Source: an uncultured bacterium
Lineage (GTDB): Bacteria > Actinomycetota > Aquicultoria > SKW223 > CALKMS01
Length of the DNA stretch: 10,559 nucleotides
Assembly (NCBI GenBank): GCA_938091145.1
Contig: CALKMS010000130.1
Coordinates: forward strand, 1 to 10,559
Direction: 5' to 3'
In this document: positions 1-7,369 of the stretch, one piece after another
Layout: the number at the start of each line of letters is the position of its first letter
How positions within the stretch are numbered: the stretch's first letter is position 1
Position numbers and translations under genes: made by a program
Notes under the pieces: generated by a model
What the model saw: the letters and a program-made list of their open reading frames with translations, nothing else
The model's database searches: none
What the model was told of the DNA's origin: nothing

Positions 1-17
1 TAAAAAATAAATAAAAG

Positions 18-25
18 AAAGGTGA
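18..25 (+). promoter_or_regulatory. Ribosome binding site fixing the TTG start of the first GT9 gene
   Basis: The sequence AAAGGTGA ends three bases before the TTG at 29. It matches the 3' part of the consensus Shine-Dalgarno sequence, so it supports a TTG start in a place with no nearby ATG. The 28 bases before the gene contain nothing else recognisable. Any promoter for the operon lies upstream of the window or further back in the operon. Confidence 0.6.
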
Positions 26-28
26 AAG

Positions 29-1189
29 TTGCTCAAGAAACTAGTAGATCTCGTTTGCTGGTTAGGAAACAAGTTTATCGCTCCTTTAGTTAGGCAGCGA
101 AAGTTTGAGCCTCAAAATATTAAAAAAATTTTGATTTCCCGCGAATGCTGTATTGGCGATGTATTGATGATGACTCCTATGGTTGCTTCCTTAAAGGCAG
201 CCTTTCCTCAAGCCGAAATTTTTTTTATTGTTGGGGACTGGTCAAAGGCTGTTCTTGAAAACAACCCTGACATAAAAGCCCTTGTTCCATACTTTTCTCT
301 TCGCGACCTTTTTAAGAAGCCAGTTTACTTTTTTTCTCGTCTAAGAAAAGAAAGAAAAAACCGCTATGACTTGATTATTGTTGGCGATGTAGGTATCTCA
401 CCTATTCTGACTGCCTGGCTTATTAAAGCCAGATATCGTCTTGGTTTCGATGCTTTTAATCGGGGGTTTTTGCTTACTCACGCTTTAACTCGCTCGCCGG
501 AAGATAGGTTTACTGAAAAGGAAGGTTATTTAAGCCTTTTGAGCTTAATTGGGATTGAACCAAAGGCTTGGGAAATGAAACTTAAAGTTCCGCTGGGCTT
601 AAAGGAATGGTCAAAGAATGTCTACAAAATAGAAGGTTTGAATGATAAGAAAGTAATTGCTTTTTTGCCTGGTGGCGGCGTAAATCCAGGAACAGTGATG
701 CCTTCGAAGCGCTGGGGAGAAAAAAACTTTGCCCAGCTGGCTAACCGTATTCTAAAAGAAGAAGAAAAAGTAGCTTTTTTAATTTTAGGGGGCGAAGGGG
801 ACCGAGTGATAGCTGAGGAAGTAGCAAGTAAGATTAAAGGCAAGGTGGTTAACTTAGCTGGAAAAACTGATTTGAAACAAACAGCTGCTCTTTTGGAGAG
901 AAGTTGGATGGCGGTAGGCAATGATTGTGGACCCATGCACATAGCGGCGGCAGTTGGCACGCCTACCTTGACAATTTATGGGCCGACTGAAGGTTGGCGC
1001 CTGGCGCCAATTGGAGAGAAACACCGCTATATTCAGGCTAAAATTGATTGTGCCCCTTGTTATCGCCAAATTTTAGGTAGTTTTCAGAAGTGCCAGAAAC
1101 TCGATTGTATGGATTCAATCTCCGTAGAAGAGGTGTTTAAATTGTTTAAAAATTTGAGCGAAAATTTAAGGAAAGGTAAAAATTATTGA
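29..1189 (+). CDS. Glycosyltransferase family 9 (heptosyltransferase-like), copy 1
   Basis: This is a 386-residue GT-B enzyme of the ADP-heptose:LPS heptosyltransferase family (GT9), predicted cytoplasmic or peripheral to the inner membrane. It would add a sugar from a nucleotide donor to a lipid-linked glycan. The N-terminal domain carries CIGDVLMMTP (residues 41-50); its Asp44 matches the catalytic-base Asp of WaaC. The C-terminal donor domain has SKRW (226-229), matching the phosphate-binding Lys region, and NDCGPMHIAAAVGTP (298-312), the family signature. Near the C terminus are four cysteines (341, 344, 355, 360; spacing x2-x10-x4), as in the third GT9 copy. Length is normal for the family. 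The TTG start is supported by AAAGGTGA just upstream. The stop overlaps the start of the flippase gene by 4 bases (TTGA). The sugar transferred cannot be read from the sequence: no heptose-synthesis gene is in the window, so the donor need not be ADP-heptose. Confidence 0.9.
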   Translation: MLKKLVDLVCWLGNKFIAPLVRQRKFEPQNIKKILISRECCIGDVLMMTPMVASLKAAFPQAEIFFIVGDWSKAVLENNPDIKALVPYFSLRDLFKKPVYFFSRLRKERKNRYDLIIVGDVGISPILTAWLIKARYRLGFDAFNRGFLLTHALTRSPEDRFTEKEGYLSLLSLIGIEPKAWEMKLKVPLGLKEWSKNVYKIEGLNDKKVIAFLPGGGVNPGTVMPSKRWGEKNFAQLANRILKEEEKVAFLILGGEGDRVIAEEVASKIKGKVVNLAGKTDLKQTAALLERSWMAVGNDCGPMHIAAAVGTPTLTIYGPTEGWRLAPIGEKHRYIQAKIDCAPCYRQILGSFQKCQKLDCMDSISVEEVFKLFKNLSENLRKGKNY

Positions 1190-2628
1190 GTAAATTTCGC
1201 CGAAAAGTATTCAAAAACACTTTTTTTCTGGCGGCGAGCCAAATTTTAGGTAAGCTATTAACCTTTGTTTTTATAATCTATGCTTATCGTTATTTGGGCG
1301 AAGCTGTCTTTGGTAAGTACAATTTTGTTAATTCTTTCACCTCCTTTTTCTTTTTAATTTCCATTTTTGGTCTGACTAATCTGCAACTAAGAGAAATCCC
1401 TCGCTCTCCGGAAAAAGCTAGTCTGTATTTAAGTAACATCTTATTGATTAGGTTAGTTTTAATAATTTCCACCACTTTGATCCTTTTGGGTTTAACTTAT
1501 TTTCTTCCTTACGACCCTGAGACCCTGGTTTCTTTGAGGATATTTTCCCTGAGCATTGCATTTCAAACTTTAACCTTTACTTTCATTGATAATTTTGTAG
1601 CTTTAGAAAAGTCTTTTTATTTTGCTTTGACTCTAACCTTAAATCATTTGATTTTGAGTTTGGTTGGTATTTTTTTAATGGTTAAAGGTTACGGCTTGAT
1701 TGCTCTTTCCTGGCTCTGGTTTGCAAGCTGGTTTTTAACTACTTTATTGGGCTTTTTCTTATTAAATCGGTATGGTTTTCCATTTTTATTTCAGCCTGAT
1801 TTTCAGGTGGCCAAATGGTTAATAAAAGAAGCCTGGCCCTTTGTCCTTTCCAGCCTGATTTTTATGCTTTTCTTTAAGGTTGATACCGTTTTACTTTTTT
1901 CTATAAAAGGAGCAGCCCAAACTGGTTGGTATACGGCGGGCTATCGAATAATTGAAGCCATAGCTTTCCTTCCTCAGTCATTGATGTTGGCTATTTTCCC
2001 TTCGCTTTCTCGATTTTATCGGGAAAACAAGGAAACAATGGAAGAAGTGGCTAAGAAAGGCTTGCGTTACTTGAGTATTATTTCTTTTCCTTTGGCTGTT
2101 GGCGGTTTTGTGCTTTCTTCAAGCTTGATGAGTTTTCTTTACCAAAAATCAGCCGATTTGATTGCGGCGGCTTTTTCCATTTTAATTTTTTCTTTCCCCT
2201 TTCTTTCTTTAAGAGAAGGAACGATCCACATTTTGAATTCTCAAAATCGACAAAAAACTAATTTTTATATTGATTTGACTGGCTTAATATTTAATCTGGC
2301 TTTGAATTTAATCCTTATCCCGAGATACGGATTTATTGGTGCAGCCTGGGCGACTTTCCTGTCCTATTTGGGAGTGGTTATTTTGAGCGGTGCCTCTTTA
2401 AAAATAAAATTTGAGATTAAAGATGCTTTGCATTCTTTTTTAAAGCCCTTTTTGGCTGCTTTTACGATGGGAATTTTGCTTTACTGGCTTCGATTGAGCT
2501 TTCACGTTCTGGTTTTAGTTTTCTTTGGGGCATTATCTTATTTTTTATTTCTCTGGTTTTTTCGAGGATTTGAGTGGGAAGAAATTTCTTTTATTTTGAC
2601 TGATTTGGTTAAAAGGAAAAAAGTATGA
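1186..2628 (+). CDS. Wzx-type oligosaccharide flippase (polysaccharide biosynthesis protein)
   Basis: This 480-residue, very hydrophobic protein belongs to the MOP/MVF superfamily of lipid-linked oligosaccharide flippases. It would move an undecaprenyl-diphosphate-linked repeat unit from the cytoplasmic to the outer face of the inner membrane. A basic N terminus (MSKFRRK) precedes a chain of about 12-14 predicted membrane segments, beginning near residues 12-32 and ending near 438-458. Family-like features are FFKVDTVLL (229-237) leading into WYTAGYRI (248-255), and the second-half segment NLALNLILIPRYGFIGAAWA (370-389). Length is typical. The start is TTG within TTGA, overlapping the stop of the preceding GT9 gene, with AAGGAAAGG about 10 bases upstream. 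Its end overlaps the next GT9 start as ATGA, so three genes are translationally coupled. Specificity for a particular glycan cannot be read from sequence. Confidence 0.9.
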   Translation: MSKFRRKVFKNTFFLAASQILGKLLTFVFIIYAYRYLGEAVFGKYNFVNSFTSFFFLISIFGLTNLQLREIPRSPEKASLYLSNILLIRLVLIISTTLILLGLTYFLPYDPETLVSLRIFSLSIAFQTLTFTFIDNFVALEKSFYFALTLTLNHLILSLVGIFLMVKGYGLIALSWLWFASWFLTTLLGFFLLNRYGFPFLFQPDFQVAKWLIKEAWPFVLSSLIFMLFFKVDTVLLFSIKGAAQTGWYTAGYRIIEAIAFLPQSLMLAIFPSLSRFYRENKETMEEVAKKGLRYLSIISFPLAVGGFVLSSSLMSFLYQKSADLIAAAFSILIFSFPFLSLREGTIHILNSQNRQKTNFYIDLTGLIFNLALNLILIPRYGFIGAAWATFLSYLGVVILSGASLKIKFEIKDALHSFLKPFLAAFTMGILLYWLRLSFHVLVLVFFGALSYFLFLWFFRGFEWEEISFILTDLVKRKKV

Positions 2629-3767
2629 AAAGAAAATATGTTTTAGTTAACCCTTTCTGGAAAGCCCTGGCTACTTTAGTTGACATTGGTTTTCTTTTTC
2701 GCCAGCCTCCCTCGAGTTTTTTAGAACATCCAGAGTTTAAGGGAAAGCCAGAGGTGAAAAAAATTGCCTTACTCATTCTTGACCACCTGGGAGATGTAGT
2801 TTTTACTACACCTGCTGTTCACAACTTGCGAAAAGCTTATCTGGATGCTGAGATTACAGTTTTTGTTGGACCCTGGGCAAAAGATATTTACTTATACAAC
2901 CCTAATGTGGATAAAGTTGAAGTTTTTCAGGCTTCCTGGTTTTCTCGTTCGGGGAAAGGGGAAGGGCTGTTTGGTTTGGTTTGGCAATTAAAGCAAGGAA
3001 ATTTTGACCTGGGGGTCGATTTTCGCGGCGACCTTCGACATATAGTCGCAATGTGGTTAGCGGGCATTCCTCTTCGGCTTGGGTACGGGGTAACTGGTGG
3101 TGGTTTTTTGCTTAGCGTGATGCCTGATTATCCTTTTGAAAAGCATGCGGTCGAAAAACACCTCGCTTTAATTGAAGCGCTAGGAGTGGAAATAACTCAG
3201 CGTTCTCTGGAAATTTTTATTCCCCCAAAAGCTAAAGAAAAAGTTGAGCAGCTTCTTAAGAAGTTTGATTTTAAAGGGGGTTTTGTAATCATTCATCCAG
3301 GAGCTGGCAGCCAGGCTAAAAAATGGCCGCTAAAAAATTTTGTTCAAGTTGGAAAAAAATTGCGAGAAGAAGGTTTTTTAATTGTTGTTACCGGCTCTCA
3401 AGAGGAAAAAGAGGAGGCGCAAAATTTAGCTGAAAATATTGGCAGTTCAGCTGTTTCATTAGCGGGAGAGCTAAGCTTGGCGGAACTCATTGCTTTAATA
3501 GCAAAAGCCCGACTTTTTATTGCTGGCGATACTGGACCGCTGCACCTAGCTTCAGCTCTTGGGACGCCCTTTGTTGCTGTTTATAGTGGTACTAATTTGC
3601 CAGAACTCTGGGGACCCTGGCAAGGAGATTATTTTTTATTAAGGCGGGAGGTTGACTGCGCTCCTTGCGGAAAAAAGCTTTGTTCAGATAAAAAGTGCTT
3701 GACTATGATTAACCCGGCTGGAGTTACTGAAAAAGCAATGATTTTAGTTCGAAAGCAAGAAAGCTAA
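2625..3767 (+). CDS. Glycosyltransferase family 9 (heptosyltransferase-like), copy 2
   Basis: This 380-residue GT9 enzyme is predicted cytoplasmic or membrane-peripheral and would transfer a sugar to a lipid-linked acceptor. Visible motifs are HLGDVVFTTPA (residues 54-64, Asp57 as the putative base), VDFRGDLRH (131-139, the acceptor-domain equivalent of the usual D-x-x-G-x-x-R segment), HPGAGSQAKKWP (224-235, with the Lys-Lys-Trp-Pro phosphate-binding element) and GDTGPLHLASALGTP (301-315, Asp302). It is the most canonical of the three copies here. Its C-terminal cysteines (345, 348, 353, 358) have spacing x2-x4-x4, shorter in the middle than in the other two copies. The ATG overlaps the flippase stop as ATGA, with AAAAGGAAAA just upstream. 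About 40 residues precede the first core strand. A 67-bp gap follows before the dehydrogenase gene. Donor and acceptor are unknown. Confidence 0.9.
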   Translation: MKRKYVLVNPFWKALATLVDIGFLFRQPPSSFLEHPEFKGKPEVKKIALLILDHLGDVVFTTPAVHNLRKAYLDAEITVFVGPWAKDIYLYNPNVDKVEVFQASWFSRSGKGEGLFGLVWQLKQGNFDLGVDFRGDLRHIVAMWLAGIPLRLGYGVTGGGFLLSVMPDYPFEKHAVEKHLALIEALGVEITQRSLEIFIPPKAKEKVEQLLKKFDFKGGFVIIHPGAGSQAKKWPLKNFVQVGKKLREEGFLIVVTGSQEEKEEAQNLAENIGSSAVSLAGELSLAELIALIAKARLFIAGDTGPLHLASALGTPFVAVYSGTNLPELWGPWQGDYFLLRREVDCAPCGKKLCSDKKCLTMINPAGVTEKAMILVRKQES

Positions 3768-3768
3768 T

Positions 3769-3796
3769 TTTTTATTTGCTAAGTTTAGGGTATTAT
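3769..3796 (+). promoter_or_regulatory. Weak candidate internal promoter ahead of the UDP-glucose dehydrogenase gene
   Basis: The 67-bp gap between the second GT9 gene and the dehydrogenase gene contains TATTAT at 3791-3796, five of six matches to a sigma-70 -10 box. The best -35 candidate 16 bases upstream is only TTTTTA (3769-3774). The gap is the longest in the operon and has no clear terminator, so an internal start site is possible. The -35 is poor and AT-rich sequence produces such matches by chance. Confidence 0.2.
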
Positions 3797-3821
3797 TTTC
3801 TGAACAAAAACTCTTTTTAAC

Positions 3822-3829
3822 AAGGAGGG
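3822..3829 (+). promoter_or_regulatory. Strong ribosome binding site fixing a TTG start
   Basis: AAGGAGGG lies five bases before TTG at 3835. It is the strongest Shine-Dalgarno match in the window. Translation from this TTG begins MKIGIFGAGYVG, exactly where the Rossmann fold of UDP-glucose dehydrogenases begins, so the start is well supported. Confidence 0.75.
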
Positions 3830-3834
3830 CTAAA

Positions 3835-5136
3835 TTGAAGATTGGGATTTTTGGTGCGGGGTATGTGGGGCTGGTTACTGGTGCTTGCCTGGCTGAACTG
3901 GGACATGAGGTTATTTGTGTCGAAAAAGATCGGGAAAAACTGAGTTGTTTGCAAGCTGGAAAGGTGCCCATTGTAGAGGAAGGACTTGATGAACTACTGA
4001 GAAGAAACCGCCAATTAGGAAGAATCCGCTTTACCGATAGCTCAGAAGAAGCGGTTAAAAACTCAAAAGTCCTTTTTATCTGCGTGGGGACTCCTTCCTT
4101 GCCCGATGGTTCAACTGATCTTTCTTTTGTGCTTCAAGTAGCCAAAGAAATTGGTGTTAGCCTTGGTGATGATTTCACTTTAGTAGTCGATAAAAGCACA
4201 GTTCCTGTTGGTACTGGCGAAAAAGTTACCGAAGCAATTAAACAAGTGGCACCTTTTGCTTCTTTTGAAGTTGCTTCCAACCCCGAGTTTTTAAAGGAAG
4301 GCACAGCGGTTAAAGATTTTATGGAACCAGACAGGATTGTAGTCGGGGTGGAAAGCGAAGAAGCATTAAAACTTATGAAAGAAGTTTATGCTCCTTTGAT
4401 TGAGCATGGCTTTCCCTTTATTGTTACTGACCGCCGAACAGCCGAGCTAATTAAGTATGCTGCTAATGCTTTTTTAGCCACCAAGATAACCTTTGCAAAC
4501 TCAATTGCTCGTTTGTGTGATAGCTGGGGAGTGGATGTTTTAAAAGTGATGGAAGGTATAGGACTTGATAGCCGCATTGGCAGAGCCTTTTTAAATCCAG
4601 GTCCGGGTTTTGGTGGTAGTTGCTTTCCGAAAGATGTGAAAAGTTTGGTTTACGAATCAAAAAAGAGTGGCCAACCTCAAACTTTTTTAGAAGAAGTTTT
4701 AAGAGTTAATGATCAGCAGATTGAGTATGTTGTGAATTGTTTAGAAAAGCTTTTAGGAGGCCTGGAAAAGAAAAAAATTGCCGCTCTGGGCTTAGCTTTT
4801 AAAAAGGGAACCGACGATGTGCGAGAATCCCCAGCCTTAAAAATAGTAAATCGGTTGAGGGAGAAAGGGGCTGAAGTTAAAGCTTATGACCCCAAAGCCA
4901 GTGAAAATGCTTTGAAGATCTTGCCCTGGCTTGAGGTTTGCTCTTCAATTGATGAAACACTTCAAGGTGCTGAAGGCGTTTTAATTTTAACTGAGTGGGA
5001 TGAGTTTAAAGAAATAGACTGGGCAAAGGCAGAGGAAAATATTAAAGGCAAAGTAATATATGACACTCGTAATATTCTTACGGGAGAAAAACTTCGCCAG
5101 CTTGGCTATGTTTATCAGGGGATGGGGAGAAAATGA
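3835..5136 (+). CDS. ugd: UDP-glucose 6-dehydrogenase
   Basis: This NAD-dependent cytosolic enzyme oxidises UDP-glucose to UDP-glucuronate in two steps, supplying an acidic sugar donor for surface polysaccharide. At 433 residues it has the family's normal length. The order is an NAD-binding Rossmann domain with GAGYVG (residues 7-12), VGTPSLPDGSTD (84-95), STVPVGTG (121-128), NPEFLKEG (149-156, with the catalytic-site Glu), the central helix ELIKYAANAFLATKI (204-218, Lys207), the active-site loop GFGGSCFPKD (258-267, catalytic Cys263), and a C-terminal UDP-binding domain starting LGLAFKKGTDDVRESP (318-333). All expected catalytic residues are present. The TTG start has an excellent ribosome binding site. 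Its stop overlaps the next gene as ATGA. The related UDP-ManNAc dehydrogenases share this fold, but the motifs fit UDP-glucose dehydrogenase better. Confidence 0.95.
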   Translation: MKIGIFGAGYVGLVTGACLAELGHEVICVEKDREKLSCLQAGKVPIVEEGLDELLRRNRQLGRIRFTDSSEEAVKNSKVLFICVGTPSLPDGSTDLSFVLQVAKEIGVSLGDDFTLVVDKSTVPVGTGEKVTEAIKQVAPFASFEVASNPEFLKEGTAVKDFMEPDRIVVGVESEEALKLMKEVYAPLIEHGFPFIVTDRRTAELIKYAANAFLATKITFANSIARLCDSWGVDVLKVMEGIGLDSRIGRAFLNPGPGFGGSCFPKDVKSLVYESKKSGQPQTFLEEVLRVNDQQIEYVVNCLEKLLGGLEKKKIAALGLAFKKGTDDVRESPALKIVNRLREKGAEVKAYDPKASENALKILPWLEVCSSIDETLQGAEGVLILTEWDEFKEIDWAKAEENIKGKVIYDTRNILTGEKLRQLGYVYQGMGRK

Positions 5137-6089
5137 AAAAAAAGAAAATTAAACCTCTCGATTTTTCCCGAGTTAAAACTTACCCTCTCAAGACCCGAAA
5201 AAACTTAGTAAAGAAAGAAAATTTTGCTCAGCCACCTTTAGAGCCCGCAACCTTTGCTGATTTTTTTTCTTCTTTACCAGAAATCCTGGCTACTCGTGAC
5301 TTGCGAAAGCTTGTCCAGAAAATTCTTCTCGCCCGCCACAAAGGCAAGCCAGTAATCTGGGCAATGGGAGCCCATCTAATCAAGGTTGGCTTGACGCCTT
5401 ATTTAATTAAGCTGATGGACAAGGGTTTTGTTGATTTTGTGGCATTAAATGGAGCTGGCGTCATTCACGATGTTGAAGTAGCTTTGATTGGTGAGACCTC
5501 AGAAGATGTTAGCCAGAGCTTACAGGATGGGAGTTTTGGTTTTGCTCGAGAAACCGGCGAGCTAATTAACAGTGCTTTATTAGAAGCCAAAGAGAAAGGC
5601 TGGGGATATGGTGAAGCTGTGATTAAAAAGTTAGAGAACGAAAAGCCTCCTTTTTCTGATTTGAGTCTTCTTTTAGCGGCTGGGCAAAGAGGTATTCCGG
5701 TGACGGTTCATGTAGCGATTGGGACAGATATTGTTCACACCCATCCCAGTGTAAACGGTGAGGCTCTGGGAAAAGCAAGCTTGCTTGATTTTCAACTTTT
5801 CTGCGGTGCGGTAAAAGAGCTTAATGATGGAGGAGTTTATTTAAACATTGGCTCAGCGGTTTTGCTTCCTGAAGTTTTCCTCAAGGCTTTGACAGTGGTC
5901 AGGAACTTAGGGTATGAAGTAGAGAAGTTTACTACTGCCAACTTTGATTTTCAGCTCCATTATCGGCCAAAACAAAATGTGGTGGCTCGCCCCACTTTAA
6001 AAAAAGGTTCTGAAGGTTACTACTTCGTTGGTCATCACGAAATTTTACTACCTCTTTTAGCTCAGGCTTTAATTGAAGGAATTGCTTGA
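5133..6089 (+). CDS. Deoxyhypusine-synthase-like protein of unknown function
   Basis: This 318-residue protein is predicted soluble and cytosolic. I do not recognise it as a named enzyme. Its central part follows the pattern of deoxyhypusine synthase (DHS), an NAD-dependent Rossmann-like enzyme. Residues 74-119 (from VIWAMGAHLIKVGLTPYL through VDFVALNGAGVIHDVEVAL) parallel the DHS segment containing the conserved GG-x-EED. GIPVTVHVAIGTDIVHTHP (187-205) parallels the DHS stretch IPV-x-x-P-x-x-TDGS. What differs is important: no equivalent of the DHS catalytic-lysine motif near SWGK is evident, and the region contains YRPKQNVVARPT (277-288) instead. The N terminus is lysine-rich and probably disordered (residues 1-30). 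The ATG overlaps the dehydrogenase stop as ATGA, with GGGGAG upstream, so the two are translationally coupled. The fold assignment comes from motif comparison only. Its substrate is unknown; bacteria generally lack eIF5A, so a true DHS role is unlikely. Confidence 0.55.
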   Translation: MKKKKIKPLDFSRVKTYPLKTRKNLVKKENFAQPPLEPATFADFFSSLPEILATRDLRKLVQKILLARHKGKPVIWAMGAHLIKVGLTPYLIKLMDKGFVDFVALNGAGVIHDVEVALIGETSEDVSQSLQDGSFGFARETGELINSALLEAKEKGWGYGEAVIKKLENEKPPFSDLSLLLAAGQRGIPVTVHVAIGTDIVHTHPSVNGEALGKASLLDFQLFCGAVKELNDGGVYLNIGSAVLLPEVFLKALTVVRNLGYEVEKFTTANFDFQLHYRPKQNVVARPTLKKGSEGYYFVGHHEILLPLLAQALIEGIA

Positions 6090-6108
6090 GAAAGGTTGAT
6101 TGTCGGTC

Positions 6109-6152
6109 GGGAGAAAAAAAAGTTGAAACTTTTAAATTTTGAAAATGATTGA
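6109..6152 (+). promoter_or_regulatory. Possible nine-codon leader ORF and small hairpin before the third GT9 gene
   Basis: GGGAG (6109-6113) sits nine bases before a TTG at 6123 that opens a nine-codon reading frame (MKLLNFEND) ending with TGA at 6150-6152. That stop falls a few bases past the likely start of the third GT9 gene (TTG 6139 or ATG 6145). The same bases form an AT-rich inverted repeat, AAAAGT-TGAA-ACTTTT, at 6118-6133. The GT9 start itself has no ribosome binding site at normal distance. Coupling through the leader is a plausible explanation, but both the leader and the hairpin could be chance in AT-rich sequence. Confidence 0.25.
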
Positions 6153-7299
6153 GCTTTTTCGCTTTTTCGACAAGTATTTAGGCACTCTACTCTGTGTTTC
6201 TCTAACCCTATTTGAGCGACTAAAAGGGTTTTTTCAGTCACCACCAACCTTTGATCCCCAAAAGATTGAAAAAATTTTAGTTATCAAGACAGTAGCTCTT
6301 GGCGATTTAATTCTTTTACTCCCAACCTTGAAAGCTCTAAAGGAAACTTTCCCTCAAGCAAAACTAGCCCTCCTAACTACTCCTCGCGTAAGAGAAGTGG
6401 TTGAAGGGCAAAGCTTTATTGATGAAATAATTTACTTTGATCCAACTCAGTTGGGTTCTTTGAAAAATATTTTCCGAAAGCTTCGTGAAAAAAAATTTAC
6501 TATGGTAGTCGAGGCGGAACATTACTATCGCTTTACCACAATCATCGCCTATCTCATTGGAGCTACCTGGCGGGTTGGCTTTGCTCTTCCCTGGCAGGGG
6601 CGCAAGGGTTTGTTTAATATAAAAGTTCCTTATCGAGTTGATTTACATGAAGTTGAAAATTTCTATCAGCTGGCGATTGCAGTTGGCGCCAGAAAAAAAA
6701 GAGAAATAAAGCTTGAACCGGTTGCTGTTTCCCGACATGACCACGAAAAAGTAAGGGATTTTTTAAAGCAAGAAGGTATTAAGAGACTTGACAGGCTGAT
6801 TATTCTTCATCCATCAACCAGTCCGAGAGCCGCCTCTCGGCGCTGGGAAAGTGAAAAATGGGCAGAGTTAGCGGAAATCTTGCGAGCTAAAGGCTTTCGT
6901 TTGATTATCAGTGGTAGCTCAGCTGAAGACGAAGCAGTAAAAGAGGTAATTGTCAAGCTCAACTTTAATCCTGTTGTTTCAGCTGGGAAGCTCAACTTGA
7001 AACAGTTTGCAGTTTTGCTTAAAAAAGCGGTTCTTTTTATTGGGGTGGATACGGGAGCCTTGCATCTGGCTGCAGCTGAGGGAACACCGGTTTTAGGTTT
7101 ATACGGTCCCAATACCCCCCTTAAATGGGGACCTTATGGCGTAAGAAGCAAAACCATTTACCACCCGCTGGATTGTAGTCCTTGCATTCGTCAGTATCAA
7201 GGGGTTGTTTATAACTGCCGACAAAATTTGTGTGTGCAAAAGATAACGGTTGAAGAAGTGTACCAAGCCGCTTTAGAGCTTTTAAAGAGCGCTATTTGA
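6139..7299 (+). CDS. Glycosyltransferase family 9 (heptosyltransferase-like), copy 3
   Basis: This 386-residue GT9 enzyme is predicted to be a membrane-peripheral sugar transferase. Key motifs are ALGDLILLLPTL (residues 53-64, Asp56 as the putative base), HPSTSPRAASRRW (224-236, with Arg in place of the usual Lys) and GVDTGALHLAAAEGTP (302-317, Asp304). Four C-terminal cysteines (346, 349, 360, 365) have the same x2-x10-x4 spacing as the first GT9 in this operon. Residues 1-30 are hydrophobic and aromatic and may pack on the membrane. An in-frame TAA at 6133-6135 limits the start to TTG at 6139 or ATG at 6145, a difference of two codons. Neither has a good ribosome binding site, and ATG 6145 is equally acceptable. 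A 49-bp gap separates it from the preceding gene. It is the last gene of the operon and runs into the terminator. Donor and acceptor are unknown. Confidence 0.88.
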   Translation: MKMIELFRFFDKYLGTLLCVSLTLFERLKGFFQSPPTFDPQKIEKILVIKTVALGDLILLLPTLKALKETFPQAKLALLTTPRVREVVEGQSFIDEIIYFDPTQLGSLKNIFRKLREKKFTMVVEAEHYYRFTTIIAYLIGATWRVGFALPWQGRKGLFNIKVPYRVDLHEVENFYQLAIAVGARKKREIKLEPVAVSRHDHEKVRDFLKQEGIKRLDRLIILHPSTSPRAASRRWESEKWAELAEILRAKGFRLIISGSSAEDEAVKEVIVKLNFNPVVSAGKLNLKQFAVLLKKAVLFIGVDTGALHLAAAEGTPVLGLYGPNTPLKWGPYGVRSKTIYHPLDCSPCIRQYQGVVYNCRQNLCVQKITVEEVYQAALELLKSAI

Positions 7300-7319
7300 A
7301 AGCATTATTGAAAGCATTA
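7296..7319 (+). repeat. Perfect 12-bp tandem duplication across the stop of the third GT9 gene
   Basis: TTGAAAGCATTA occurs at 7296-7307 and again immediately at 7308-7319. The first copy contains the TGA stop (7297-7299). Removing one copy would leave the reading frame and stop unchanged, so it looks like a neutral slippage duplication in the short gap between convergent genes. Confidence 0.85.
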
Positions 7320-7345
7320 AAATTATCTTTGTAGAAAGCTTGCTC

Positions 7346-7369
7346 TGGCTTAAGGGAAGCTATTTTTTT
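7346..7369 (+). terminator. Rho-independent terminator of the polysaccharide operon
   Basis: TGGCTT (7346-7351) pairs with AAGCTA (7357-7362) to form a six-base-pair stem with one G-U pair and a five-base loop (AAGGG). It is followed directly by seven T residues (7363-7369). It lies 47 bases after the stop of the third GT9 gene and reads rightward. Its right arm overlaps the stop codon of the convergent cytochrome gene. The stem is short, so efficiency may be modest. No T-run follows on the other strand, so it is not obviously bidirectional. Confidence 0.5.

Noticed and set aside
622..960. Minus-strand open frame of 112 codons inside the first GT9 gene
   Set aside because: It lies entirely opposite a strongly supported GT9 coding region, has no recognisable motif, and resembles the antisense composition of its host gene. 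Similar antisense frames at 6807-7112 (minus) and 4386-4577 (minus) were rejected for the same reason.
3762..3780. Imperfect hairpin AGCTAAT / ATTTGCT after the second GT9 gene as a terminator
   Set aside because: The stem is AT-rich with a mismatch and no T-run follows it. The downstream dehydrogenase fits the same operon.
6123..7299. The mini-ORF at 6123 as the true, frameshifted start of the third GT9 gene
   Set aside because: The third GT9 protein already has a full-length N terminus and core when started at 6139 or 6145, so no frameshift is needed.
29..7299. Naming the GT9 genes as specific LPS heptosyltransferases (waaC, waaF, waaQ)
   Set aside because: GT9 is broad, no heptose-synthesis genes (gmhA, hldE, hldD) are in the window, and none of the three is close enough by visible motifs to a single named member.
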